DNA of 64,000 bases, taken from contig OU452210.1 in NCBI GenBank assembly GCA_911728435.2, positions 4,154,001-4,218,000 of the forward strand, written 5' to 3'. A program made the position numbers and the translations under genes. The notes under the pieces are model-generated. The model was not told the DNA's origin. It ran no database searches and was given only the letters and a program-made list of their open reading frames with translations. The stretch's first letter is position 1. Every line of letters begins with the position of its first letter. This document shows, in pieces, positions 55,471 through 64,000 of the stretch. This stretch comes from Apoderus coryli. Its lineage: Eukaryota > Arthropoda > Insecta > Coleoptera > Attelabidae.

Positions 55471-55671
55471 AAACTGACAGTCGTTTTACCACTTCACCAA
55501 AACACTTCTTTTTAAATCTCGACGCGCGTTTCGCTAACAATGTTAGCATCCTCAGGAGAGAATTAAAACTCAGTTTTAATTCTCTCCTGAGGATGCTAAC
55601 ATTGTTAGCGAAACGCGCGTCGAGATTTAAAAAGAAGTGTTTTGGTGAAGTGGTAAAACGACTGTCAGTTT
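55471..55671. repeat. Perfect palindrome, 100 bp arms around one base
   Basis: 55471-55570 and 55572-55671 are exact inverse complements, centred on C at 55571. Symmetry ends abruptly on both sides. Each arm carries a hammerhead-like motif. It looks like two head-to-head copies of a Penelope-type terminal repeat; the origin is inference. Confidence 0.95.
55572..55633 (+). ncRNA. Hammerhead-like motif in the palindrome arm
   Basis: CTGAGGA (55587-55593, one base off the CTGATGA core), T, GCTAAC-ATT-GTTAGC (stem II, 6 bp), GAAA (55610-55613), C-GCGC-G (tiny stem III), then TC with the expected cleavage after C at 55621. Downstream GAGA pairs with upstream TCTC and TTAAAA with TTTTAA to close stem I. 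This is the minimal type I layout known from Penelope-like elements. The core substitution and extra T may impair activity. The other arm repeats it on the minus strand. Confidence 0.5.
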
Positions 55672-56566
55672 AGTTTTCTACGCCAAAGGTTCTACTCATC
55701 GATTATATTTGATTTTGTTCTTTGAGAGATACGCCAACTTGAAACAAGATGGTTTTATATTGGGTATAATATGAATTTCGTTGCGTTTGTAGCGGTTTAA
55801 TTTCTTCAACATTGATTAAACATCTGATTAGTACATGCTTTCGCAGTTAATTTGGAGTTTTTTAATTACGCAAAAGTTTATTATAGAGTCAAAATAATGT
55901 ACCAGGGACCGGAAAATGTTCATAATTAAATAACTTTTCTTGATTTCCGTTCCAGAAGTATTGTATTCGAATTATGTTGCTGTTCGATTGGACAGTCAAC
56001 AAGCTACATAGTTCGGATTATTTTATAATTGGATTCCAGAATCTACATTAATAGTCAGCTATCGAATGAGTAAAGAAATATATTGATTTTAAATGCAATA
56101 TAATAAAATGTATTAAATAAGTTGACCTTGATTTTTATCATGAAATCGAATATCCATTACTCGTGGAAGCATATCTCTTATTAAGTAAACGACTAAATAT
56201 TGTTTTGCGATGAACTTAATAAATAAATAAATTGGTAAAAACGCACTACAGTTACAATAAGCAACGGATATCTATATATCTTGCTTGCCCCGCCCATATC
56301 AGCGTGTAAAATATCCTACCTAGCCTAGCCAAACTCTGGGTAATTATTAGTGAGTTATGTCAGTCAATTTGTATGTGCATCTTGTACCTTCCCCCTGAAA
56401 TGCTTTGGACACAACGCGAGTTCTAGTGGGCAGGGCAGAGAAAAATATTGTTTGTTCGTATTGCGTTAAACATACTTTCACAAACCAAAACACACACAAA
56501 TTTGAGCACCAGATTCATATATAGTTTAGCCCTGTAATAATTTTGATCAGCATATATATAGAAAAA
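55672..56566. other. Region downstream of the phosphatase gene
   Basis: AT-rich, with a somewhat GC-richer patch at 56240-56440 of unknown origin. I see no clear polyadenylation signal for the minus-strand gene. Confidence 0.4.
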
Positions 56567-57028
56567 CTACTGACTACTGTTACTATTAGTTTCCGAATTA
56601 ACAAAGAATTTACTACACACTTTTTTGTATTCTAATTTATAAGGTAACAATGGAATAACAAATACTGATATATCATCACATGAAGCAGGTTTACCACCTT
56701 TTAATTGCCACGAATGTTCATTTACTATAGATCCTCGCGCATGAGCTACTAAACAGGTTGCAGCAGTAATATAACCTTTTTGGTCTTTTGGTTCAAACTC
56801 ATTTAATGATTTTGAGACAATTTCAACAGCTTTAGAACCATCTACTACGTCCCACAGCCCATCAGTGCCCATTATTAATACGTCTTTCTCACTGGTACTA
56901 TCGATTTTGTATACCTGTACTTCGGGATGTGACGATAAAAACGGCTTTATAGGAGTCTTTTGGTAAATTGCTAACAAATCGTGATCACCAAACCCTCGAG
57001 TAACACCTATGGTACCCATAACTCTGCT
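56567..57028 (-). CDS. Phosphatase exon 5 and stop
   Basis: 154 codons including the stop. It carries VTRGFGDHDL, IKPFLSSHPEV, TDGLWDV and CDDISVFVIPL. A Ser/Asn-rich tail of about 25 residues follows the catalytic domain. Confidence 0.9.
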   Translation of the reverse strand, partial: SRVMGTIGVTRGFGDHDLLAIYQKTPIKPFLSSHPEVQVYKIDSTSEKDVLIMGTDGLWDVVDGSKAVEIVSKSLNEFEPKDQKGYITAATCLVAHARGSIVNEHSWQLKGGKPASCDDISVFVIPLLPYKLEYKKVCSKFFVNSETNSNSSQ

Positions 57029-58929
57029 CTGAAATAAGAAAATATGTTGTTACAAACGGAAACTCCTACTAATATATTATTGTTACTTTCCATAATTGAA
57101 AAATAACATGTTGAACTTACCCTTTTTCCTTGTCCAGTAATTACAGATATTTTAAGATCATCTTTTTCTAACGTTTTATACGCCCAACCTTTCATGTAAG
57201 CATCCCTAAACATAACAGTTTTACCCAAATCACTCGAACGTGGTTGTCTAATGAATTCCTTACACGTAAAATCGTTACCTAAAATATATGTTTTATAGTT
57301 TTGATACTCATCAAAATGTAGTTAATACTTGCGCTGTTTTGTAACTTGTTAAAGCTGTTCTTCTAAGCACATAGACAACCCGAAATGTCGGGGCGCAAAG
57401 GGAATACATATAAAGAGGACGGACCGAAACTACTAACTAACTCTGTCTAATAAACAGAGAGAGAGAGCAACGTCACTCTCATACAGGACCAAAATTTTAT
57501 TTAGATCATGAGCCAACGGAGTTTTTGTTATCAATTCTTATGCATTATACGTTTGAAATTTGTTGTGATTGCAACGGCATGTGTATTGCGTATTTTATAA
57601 AAATAATTAATATTGGGTATTTTACTTGCAAGAATTTATTTTACTTATAAATGTTTTTTTTTTTTATTTAATAAAAACATTTGGTGATCTTTTTTTTATT
57701 TGCTTTTCTTTTCGGTATTGACATTTAATGATTTTTATTAATAAACTATTTTATTTTGTTTTTATTTAAGCCAAAACACATATCCCAAAAAAAAAGGAAG
57801 TATCTAAAAATTAAAAAATGAAACAATGGAACGTACCCAATAAATCTGGTTGTTCTTTCGCAAGCCTACGAATTCTATCTCGTTCATTTTCGGGAGTAAA
57901 ATCCATAGACATCGGGAGGAAAGTATTATCTTGACAAATGACGGCACGGGAATCGCCTGCGTTAGCTACATATAGCTTACCCAGTAAGAATAAAGCAACT
58001 AAAGCCGTACACCCTCCAGCAGCTTGGTATTTATTACGGTCTTCTGAAATAAACTGATCCTAAAATAGCAATAAATAATGTAGCAATGAATTAACAAATA
58101 TAATACCATTACCATTTCTTTGAAGCCAGCTTCTAATGCGCCTACAATAAGTAAATCTTTAGACTTAGATGAAGGGGCACGTCCTTCATTGAAGTCTATC
58201 CGAATGTCATCTTGGGCGTCCAATAACTTTTGCTGTTACCAAAATACTCGATTACGTTTTATTCAAGAAGTAAAATCGTAAACAATACCAAATAACCTAG
58301 CGAATGACAAATGACGTTAAATGAAAATTCAAAGTTAAATAATCTATAAAAAATAACACCAACAACATTAACGTGAATATTAATATTGGCTTGTATAATA
58401 TTTGGTTATTTGGTATCATTTAACTGATATTATAAAAGATATCATATGCTTGAAGAAAAAGAAGTTCCATGTCAAAACACATACACAAAAAGAGACTTAC
58501 ATGAATAATGTGGTGCAAATGATTTGCGGCACATAAGGCAGCACCCACACCAGCATGTCCATCAAAAATGCCATAATATGTATATGGTATAGAGTATTTC
58601 TCTGTATCTCCATTCTCCCCTTGATTGTTCTCTTTTGTTAACTCTGCCTCAAAATATACTGCCTGATCTTCATTCCAAGTAGATTTGCCAGCATTAATAC
58701 ATTCTGCATAACCAGTGAAATGTGGTAGAGCTTTGTGAGGGTGTATTATTGGTCTCAATTTATGATCCGCTGACATCTGCACTTGATCTATGGCCAAACC
58801 CAGAAATTCAGGCCTTCTATAAGGAAACTTTGGTGATAGTTGTGATCTAACGACTTGCAACCCATCTTGTGCAAAATCATTAGATTCACCAACAACACTA
58901 AAAAAGGCACTCTTAAACTTCGTTAGCAT
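56567..58929 (-). CDS. PP2C-family Ser/Thr phosphatase, PPM1H/J/M type
   Basis: Five exons on the minus strand: 58929-58501, 58232-58113, 58059-57837, 57278-57121, 57028-56567, with phases that fit and 1,392 nt in all, giving 463 residues. PP2C enzymes are metal-dependent phosphatases that remove phosphate from Ser/Thr. Metal-site and core motifs are all present: NEDQA (D88), YGIFDGHAG (D123-G124), GGCTAL (about 198), NAGDSRAV (about 216), GVTRGFGDHDL (about 318), TDGLWDV (D366-G367) and CDDISVFVIPL (D428-D429). RRPEFLGL near the N terminus and GWAYKT in the insert mark the PPM1H/J/M branch, whose members are about 460-515 residues. The ATG at 58929 (MLTKFKSAFF) fits that branch; an in-frame stop lies upstream. 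Likely active; which of H, J or M it represents is not decided. Confidence 0.9.
57121..57278 (-). CDS. Phosphatase exon 4
   Basis: Phase 1 in, phase 0 out. FRDAYMKGWAYKT and ISVITGQGKR are the branch-specific insert before the VTRGFGDHD motif. Confidence 0.87.
57279..57836. other. Intron 3 of the phosphatase gene
   Basis: 558 bp. A GC-richer patch at 57360-57510 with an AGAGAGAGAG run may be an old repeat. The rest is T/A-rich. Confidence 0.5.
57837..58059 (-). CDS. Phosphatase exon 3
   Basis: Phase 0 in, phase 1 out. It carries GGCTALVALFLLGKLYVANA and GDSRAV, the central PP2C core. Confidence 0.88.
58113..58232 (-). CDS. Phosphatase exon 2
   Basis: 40 codons, phase 0 at both ends, QKLLDAQDDIRIDF to ALEAGFKEM. 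The donor (ATG/GTAATG) is the weakest in the gene. Confidence 0.82.
58501..58929 (-). CDS. Phosphatase exon 1
   Basis: 143 codons from ATG to donor GTAAGT, phase 0. It holds the PEFLGL segment, NEDQA and FDGHAG. Confidence 0.88.
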
Positions 58930-59080
58930 TATTTTCCTTGTTACATTAAGTGATCGCTTTAACACATTGCCAACAAATAGTAATAGGTATTAGTTATCAT
59001 TATTTCGGTATCAATTTATCAATGTAATAGACTCTTCGTTTTTAACAACAAAACACAAAAATACCACAAAACCACAACAC

Positions 59081-59099
59081 GTCGGACGTCAGACGTCAG
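59081..59099 (-). promoter_or_regulatory. Tandem CRE-like sites upstream of the phosphatase gene
   Basis: GTCGGACGTCAGACGTCAG; on the minus strand this reads as two TGACGTC words about 8 bp apart, some 155 bp upstream of the start codon. CREB/ATF factors bind TGACGTCA. Function is inferred from position and motif only. Confidence 0.4.
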
Positions 59100-59109
59100 T
59101 GTTAAGACT

Positions 59110-60190
59110 GTCAATTGTCAAAACTGAAACAATTGAATTCCTATTATACAAAATATCAGATGAATGCACTCAACCTCATTTTATGTCACAATTCATAAAC
59201 CTTTGTGTTGTATGTTGGATTAGTCACAGTTTATACCGGTTGAAACTTTAAACTATAATTTGAATGGAAAATTACGCTCTAAAATACCTCAAAAGTAACC
59301 CTAAACCAATTAGGATTAGTTTATAGGTATTTATTTTTCGCAATTAAATAAGATGTACACACGTTGGTTAATCTTCAATTCTGAATTCACAGAAGTGCTG
59401 TAACTGGTGTAAAATTTCTCGATTTGTAAGAAACTCACAGTTTTAAGGACAAACCTGAATTTTTTTTCCTAAATTAGGTACAATATTCGTGGTAAATTTC
59501 TTGTCCTCTCTCTACTTTAATTCTAACTACATTAGATACTTAATTTGACTACAATTTGGCAATTGCATAACATATTTAATTTCACAACTGAAAAAATGTT
59601 AGGGCAAAAAAATTGCAGGACATTGATCACTGATCTCAACTCATAAGATTCGCGACATGGACAGTTTCGAAACTGACACTATTGCGCATGTAAGTTTCTG
59701 ATCGCTTTCGGCGGTTAGTTCAGGAACTATTCGCATGCGCATTAAAGTACTTATGTCCGTATTATTAAATATTAAATTAAGTCATACCGTTTTGATTGGT
59801 AAATTTGTTTTTCTTTCTCTTTCTCCTTTTCATGTTAATTAATTAATATTTGTTGCATCTAGGAGTTGTTATTCATAACGTTCGTACAAAGTGAAATTCA
59901 ATATATAATTTGTTATTGTGTATGTATTTGTCAATAATTTAAATCTTTACGTACTACCTACCTACGTATTATACAAGTTACACAACATTCATCTAATGCC
60001 GTTTTGCTAACGTAAATGATATCTACTGGGTCGTATAGTTCTATTCCAATTACCTACAACATTCTACAAAAGAAAACTTGGAAATGTGAAAATATATGCA
60101 TGAAACGTTGCTGACTCTTAATCGATTGTTGTAACTGTATATCATCATCACCATTCACTCACTCACGAGTATGAATTACTCCAACTCAAG
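59110..60190. other. Upstream intergenic stretch
   Basis: AT-rich. CGCATGCGCAT at 59732-59742 and TGCGCATG near 59690 resemble NRF-1-type sites. No gene seen. Confidence 0.4.
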
Positions 60191-60199
60191 GATTTTTGT

Positions 60200-60610
60200 T
60201 TTGAACCCTAAGATGGCTCCTGAAGCTGAACGGCCATCACACACTCGCCGCCTACGTGCCGCTTTGTCACTAGGACCTTCCAGATCACACAATCCTGCTC
60301 CCGTCGTGACTGTGGCGTTTGGACTTCTCTTTCGTTGGAATACGCCTGTGCGCGAGATTTTTTAACGTGGTAATGCTGCTGCACATCAGCAATCACACGA
60401 CCCCTGACAGAAACTGAACTCCGATCCAATGGCATAGTGTCTACGACGGTCGATTGGAGACTCCAGCAATCTGTTGCTGGGGTGTCAATGGATGCGTGAG
60501 TAAGATGGTGGGTTGGCATCCTAGACGACGCTTAACGGCATAGGATGGATGCCCTCTGGTGCGACTATACCGAGATCAAAGTCTTCCATTTAGTTGTCCC
60601 ACTGTTGCGG
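60200..60610 (-). pseudogene. GC-richer LINE-related fragment, left flank of the inserted element
   Basis: 60551-60610 is nearly the same as 35371-35431 (CTGGTGCGAC, GAGATCAAAGT, CCATTTAGTTGTC), the LINE endonuclease repeat. The adjoining 60200-60550 is compositionally alike and open on the minus strand for about 100 codons, without a motif I recognise. Confidence 0.5.
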
Positions 60611-60995
60611 CAAAGATTAATCTACACAATAGATAGTCAGCGTATATGGGAAATAAAACAAAAATTGAAACTGTCTCGACACGAGCTACATCTATTAGAA
60701 AAACATGCAACCATGGAAATTGTAGATGGCGTTATATGTATTGTGTTGAAATAAAATAATCATATGGGCAATGTTAGACAAGGACGAGTATACTTTCCCC
60801 TACGAGGTGGGAGTTTGTTTTTATATTATAGGTATCATATATGTACTACTGTGCAGCAGTGTTTTTTGTTTAAAATTATATGGTATACGTATACCTATCT
60901 ACGCAAAGATTAATGTGTATGGACGAAAATAAAAGAAATTACTATAATAGTATAAATATACAGGGCTGGTTTATTAAATGTTTTAGACAATAATT

Positions 60996-61063
60996 TTAAA
61001 TGACTAAAATAATATTATTTTAATTTTTAATATGACTAAAATAATATTATTTTAGTCATTTAA
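60996..61063. repeat. Nested AT palindrome
   Basis: 27 bp arms TTAAATGACTAAAATAATAT... at 60996-61022 and 61037-61063; the right part is itself a 28 bp palindrome (61032-61059). Confidence 0.65.
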
Positions 61064-62374
61064 TTTTAAATTTCGGATATAAGGATGCATCAAAAAGTTA
61101 TATTTAAATTAACGAAATTTGGCGTTATAGATAGGACTTCCGGTTATTACCTGATTCAGTTTTAAGGATCAAACTCAAACAGCAGATTCAACTTGTCGTT
61201 AACATTATGAAAAAATAAATCTCAGAGGCGGGTAAATTAAAGGGGCATACAGGCGTGAAATGCTACCCTAACTTTTTTATGCACATTTTTTGCGTGTGTT
61301 TCAATTCGGAGATGTAAAATCTAACAAATTATATACGTAATAAATGTATCCTTCTGTGATATTGATAGAAAGTCATCGTTATCGCGTAATATCGATTTTA
61401 AGAAATGTTAATATTAAAAAGGCTGTGCTTTTTACAAGTTGCTGAAGTAAATAAGGTTTGAAATTTCCAGCATGATAATAATTATTTAAAAAAATACGGT
61501 TTCGAAATGCAGGATGTAAAAAATTAGAATTTTTAATCTGTTTTTAATGAAAATTTAAATCTATTGAGAAATATGGTTCAGGGTTTTTGTGAAATGTATT
61601 TTACTCCAAAGATTCTACTCATCGATTATAACCGAATTAATTTACTCAAAAATATCTATACTAGTAAAATAACACAATTATCACAATTAGGTTCAAATTC
61701 TGCAACGCCGAATTGAAAAAAAAACTTACAGTCTCCCTAATATTGGTTTTTGTGCAATGATCATAAAACTTTAAAAAACTAACGATTTATGTAGATTGTA
61801 TTGTTAACACGTTTCGTAAAAAGCTTTAAAAACCCACCAACAGGGTGTTAAAAGTATCACGACAATAACTTTTTTCATGTTTTAACAAGTACAATCGTCT
61901 GCTTCAGATTGATCCTTAAAAACTGAATAACAGTTTCTCTATATAAAAAAATAAAACTCGTAAATATCATCCCCAAACATTTAATTTGAATACAATTACA
62001 TAACACCATATTTGAAAGTAAATAAAAAAAAACAGCATTACCCAGTTTGACAGATTTGCAAATTGCAAATCAAAGTATCTATGTATACAGGGTGTTGCAT
62101 AAGTACTTGTACAAACTTTAAAGGGTGATTCTTTGACTAATTTTAAGATACAAATTTCATATGTACATGGGTCCGCTACGGCTTGGTTTTCGAGATACAG
62201 GTAGTTCAAAAAGAATATTATATTTAGGATTATATGCTTGTTCAATAGCATCGCAATTTGGTGCAATTCGGGATACAGGTGTATTGATGACACCAGAGCT
62301 GTCAAAAGAACTAATAAAAAATACGAAAAATAACAAAATACAAATATCATTCAAAAGACAACAATGCACATAAT

Positions 62375-62448
62375 AGTCGGTACCAAGCCAAATAGGTAGT
62401 AGGTAAATATAGATTTATTTTGTTTCGGGCTTGGGCTTGGCACCGACT
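62375..62448. repeat. Short inverted repeat pair
   Basis: AGTCGGTACCAAGCC (62375-62389) and GGCTTGGCACCGACT (62434-62448), one mismatch in 15. Confidence 0.6.
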
Positions 62449-63515
62449 TATTGTAATCAAAACTACCCACCAAACGGATACATTTAATTTTACGCAGATG
62501 CTCAAAATGTTAACTTTCTTTCATTAATAGAGACCTGTGAAGTGAGCTTACCTCTTACGCCCACGTATTAAGTACTAAGTTTCAGTTATCAGTTATAATT
62601 TTTTATTTTCCAAGAAAGCGAAACGAGATATTTAAAACGGCATTGCGCCGCCCTCATGTATACCTCCGGGGGCGGCATCGAAAATCGCTACACGTCACAA
62701 ACTTGTAAATGCTTAGAACTACCCCTATATCAAATTTCTATTTTCTATCTTTTTTGTTTCATACCCAAAGCCCTATTCCTACCGAACTTATTATTTACCC
62801 GAAGAAACATTAAAAAGAAGTAAAATTTAAGTACCTAAACCGATAAAGTGGAACTTATACCTGATGAAGAGACAGACTATTATAATAGGTATACCTAATA
62901 TAATATAGGTAGCACTGATAATTTTTTTATTATAGGTATTATAAGATCTACAACAATCTTGTTACATCTTTGCCACATTGTCTACGTGAAATATTTAGTC
63001 AAAAGTATGTTTCTATCTAAAAGCTTTTCATTTAACGATTGTTCGCCACTGATCATGGGACTGGTCTAGTCTTGAAACATGTATGACATGGATTAAATAT
63101 TATTATATTAAATTTAATTCATAGAGATTAGGCTTTTATTTCAATACTGTACTTGTAATAAATCACCCTGTGTGTTTCTTTTACCGACGAATTGGCAACA
63201 GCACAACACACACCACATTCGCTTGTTTTTTTTTCTACCCTCCCTGCGTATCCCCTCCAGATTAATACAGAATTTCATCAATTTCTCTCTCTGACAATAC
63301 AGCATTGCCGGTGCATATCTGTTGCAAATGATCTAAATAATTGTTATACGTTGCGTTTTGTTTTTGATATTAATAAACTACAAAACGGTTTCTGGCTGTG
63401 ACAATACTGCTCTATGCTTTACACGCTAGTCTACGCCACGTAGTGGCAGGCATACTTAGAGATGTTCTGATTTTAATGCATTGGGCTGACTATCTATTGT
63501 GTAGATTAATCTTTG

Positions 63516-63584
63516 GTTGCGGCTACAGGCAGTACGGCTCGCCAAGAGTACCGTAGCAGAGAAATCATTCTCTGGCCTGACTCC
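63516..63584 (-). pseudogene. LINE-related fragment, right flank of the inserted element
   Basis: It continues the repeat broken at 60610: GGCTACAGGCAGTACGGCT and CTCTGGCCTGACTCC match the copy at 35424-35493. Confidence 0.6.
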
Positions 63585-64000
63585 ACTGCTAATACACTTG
63601 TGTCGATAGACAAAATTCTGTTATTGTTTCTTATCTCTTTCACCTCCATTACATTTTTTGTAATGGAGGTAACTTTATATCGGCCTACGCCCTACAACCC
63701 AACAATCTGTAGGTAAACAATATAACAAAAAATAAGTGTGTTTAGGTACTATAAATACAGGGTTAAATTACGATGTGGTAGCTAATTCAGGACGTGATTG
63801 GGATGCCAAAAAATACTAGAATTTCTTATCTTCTCCAATACACTTTCATTTCCGAGAAACCGGATATCAAAAAAACTAAAAATTATAGGTAGATTTTTAA
63901 AAAATATTTCTCGACTTAAGCGATAGTGACAACTAAATGTTTAACTTAATATCTTAGATTATTTTTCATATTCAGTAAACTTCTTAAGGATTGGCCAGAT
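63585..64000. other. AT-rich end of window, nothing recognised
   Basis: It contains a short hairpin (CCTCCATTACA / TGTAATGGAGG) near 63645-63670 and no coding signal. Confidence 0.4.

Larger units (their letters stand above)
60611..63515. mobile_element. 2,905 bp DNA transposon with 31 bp terminal inverted repeats
   Basis: The ends are perfect inverse copies: 60611-60641 starts CAAAGATTAATCTACACAAT and 63485-63515 ends ATTGTGTAGATTAATCTTTG. GTTGCGG flanks both ends (60604-60610 and 63516-63522), and the uninterrupted LINE copy at 35.4 kb has it once, so it is a 7 bp target duplication. CA...TG ends, 31 bp repeats and a 7-8 bp duplication fit the P superfamily best, but no transposase is recognisable: the longest frames are 70-127 codons and AT-driven. 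It is probably non-autonomous or decayed. It contains a nested palindrome (60996-61063), a dispersed-repeat-like piece (about 62085-62210) and a small inverted repeat (62375-62448). Confidence 0.85.

Noticed and set aside
58930..58965. Upstream extension of the phosphatase starting at a GTG codon
   Set aside because: No ATG in this extension and a stop lies just upstream; the ATG at 58929 matches the N terminus expected of the PPM1H/J/M branch.
61967..62373. Frames of 70-127 codons inside the 31 bp-TIR element as its transposase
   Set aside because: AT-biased, overlapping on both strands, no catalytic or THAP motif; part is repeat-like sequence.
63645..63672. Hairpin followed by T-rich sequence as a terminator
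   Set aside because: Bacterial-type terminators are not expected in this eukaryotic sequence; likely chance or a repeat end.
1..64000. CRISPR arrays, tRNA or rRNA genes
   Set aside because: No regularly spaced direct repeats, no B-box-like GGTTCGAATCC in a cloverleaf context and no rRNA-like blocks were found by eye.

Overview
This is a 64 kb piece of an AT-rich insect-like genome. Both genes I can read are split by GT-AG introns, and the rest is dominated by decayed transposable elements of types common in insects (irritans-type mariners, other Tc1/mariner lineages, LINEs, a Ty3/gypsy fragment, foldback elements and hammerhead-like motifs of the sort carried by Penelope-like elements). I cannot fix the insect order. 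I see no CRISPR array, bacterial operon, rRNA or tRNA.

Two host genes are well supported. (1) On the + strand, 26937-47838, eleven exons join in one open frame of 899 codons and end in an SH2 domain. The protein belongs to the SHB/SHD/SHE/SHF adaptor family. Its 5' end, including the start codon, is not recognised. (2) On the - strand, 58929-56567, five exons encode a complete 463-residue PP2C phosphatase, most like the PPM1H/J/M branch. The genes converge, with about 8.7 kb of repeat-bearing sequence between their stop codons.

Layout. 1-26.9 kb is gene-poor: LINE pieces (2.2-3.0, 7.1, 10.6-13.4 kb), an intact-looking 2,087 bp Tc1/mariner element with a DD41D transposase and 340 bp inverted ends sitting inside a LINE (11159-13245), and remnants of at least three other transposase lineages. 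26.9-47.8 kb is the adaptor gene; its introns hold two irritans-type mariner copies, a gypsy integrase fragment, two LINE fragments, several foldbacks and hammerhead-like motifs. 47.8-56.5 kb is intergenic and contains a perfect palindrome with 100 bp arms whose arm carries a hammerhead-like fold. 56.6-59.1 kb is the phosphatase gene with a CRE-like upstream repeat. At 60611-63515 lies a 2,905 bp element with perfect 31 bp inverted ends and a 7 bp target duplication, inserted in a LINE fragment whose uninterrupted relative is at 35.4 kb.

The two genes are both signalling components (a phosphotyrosine-reading adaptor and a Ser/Thr phosphatase), but nothing in the sequence ties them functionally. 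The most notable material is mobile: the 31 bp-TIR element, the palindromic hammerhead-like repeat and the autonomous-looking DD41D element.
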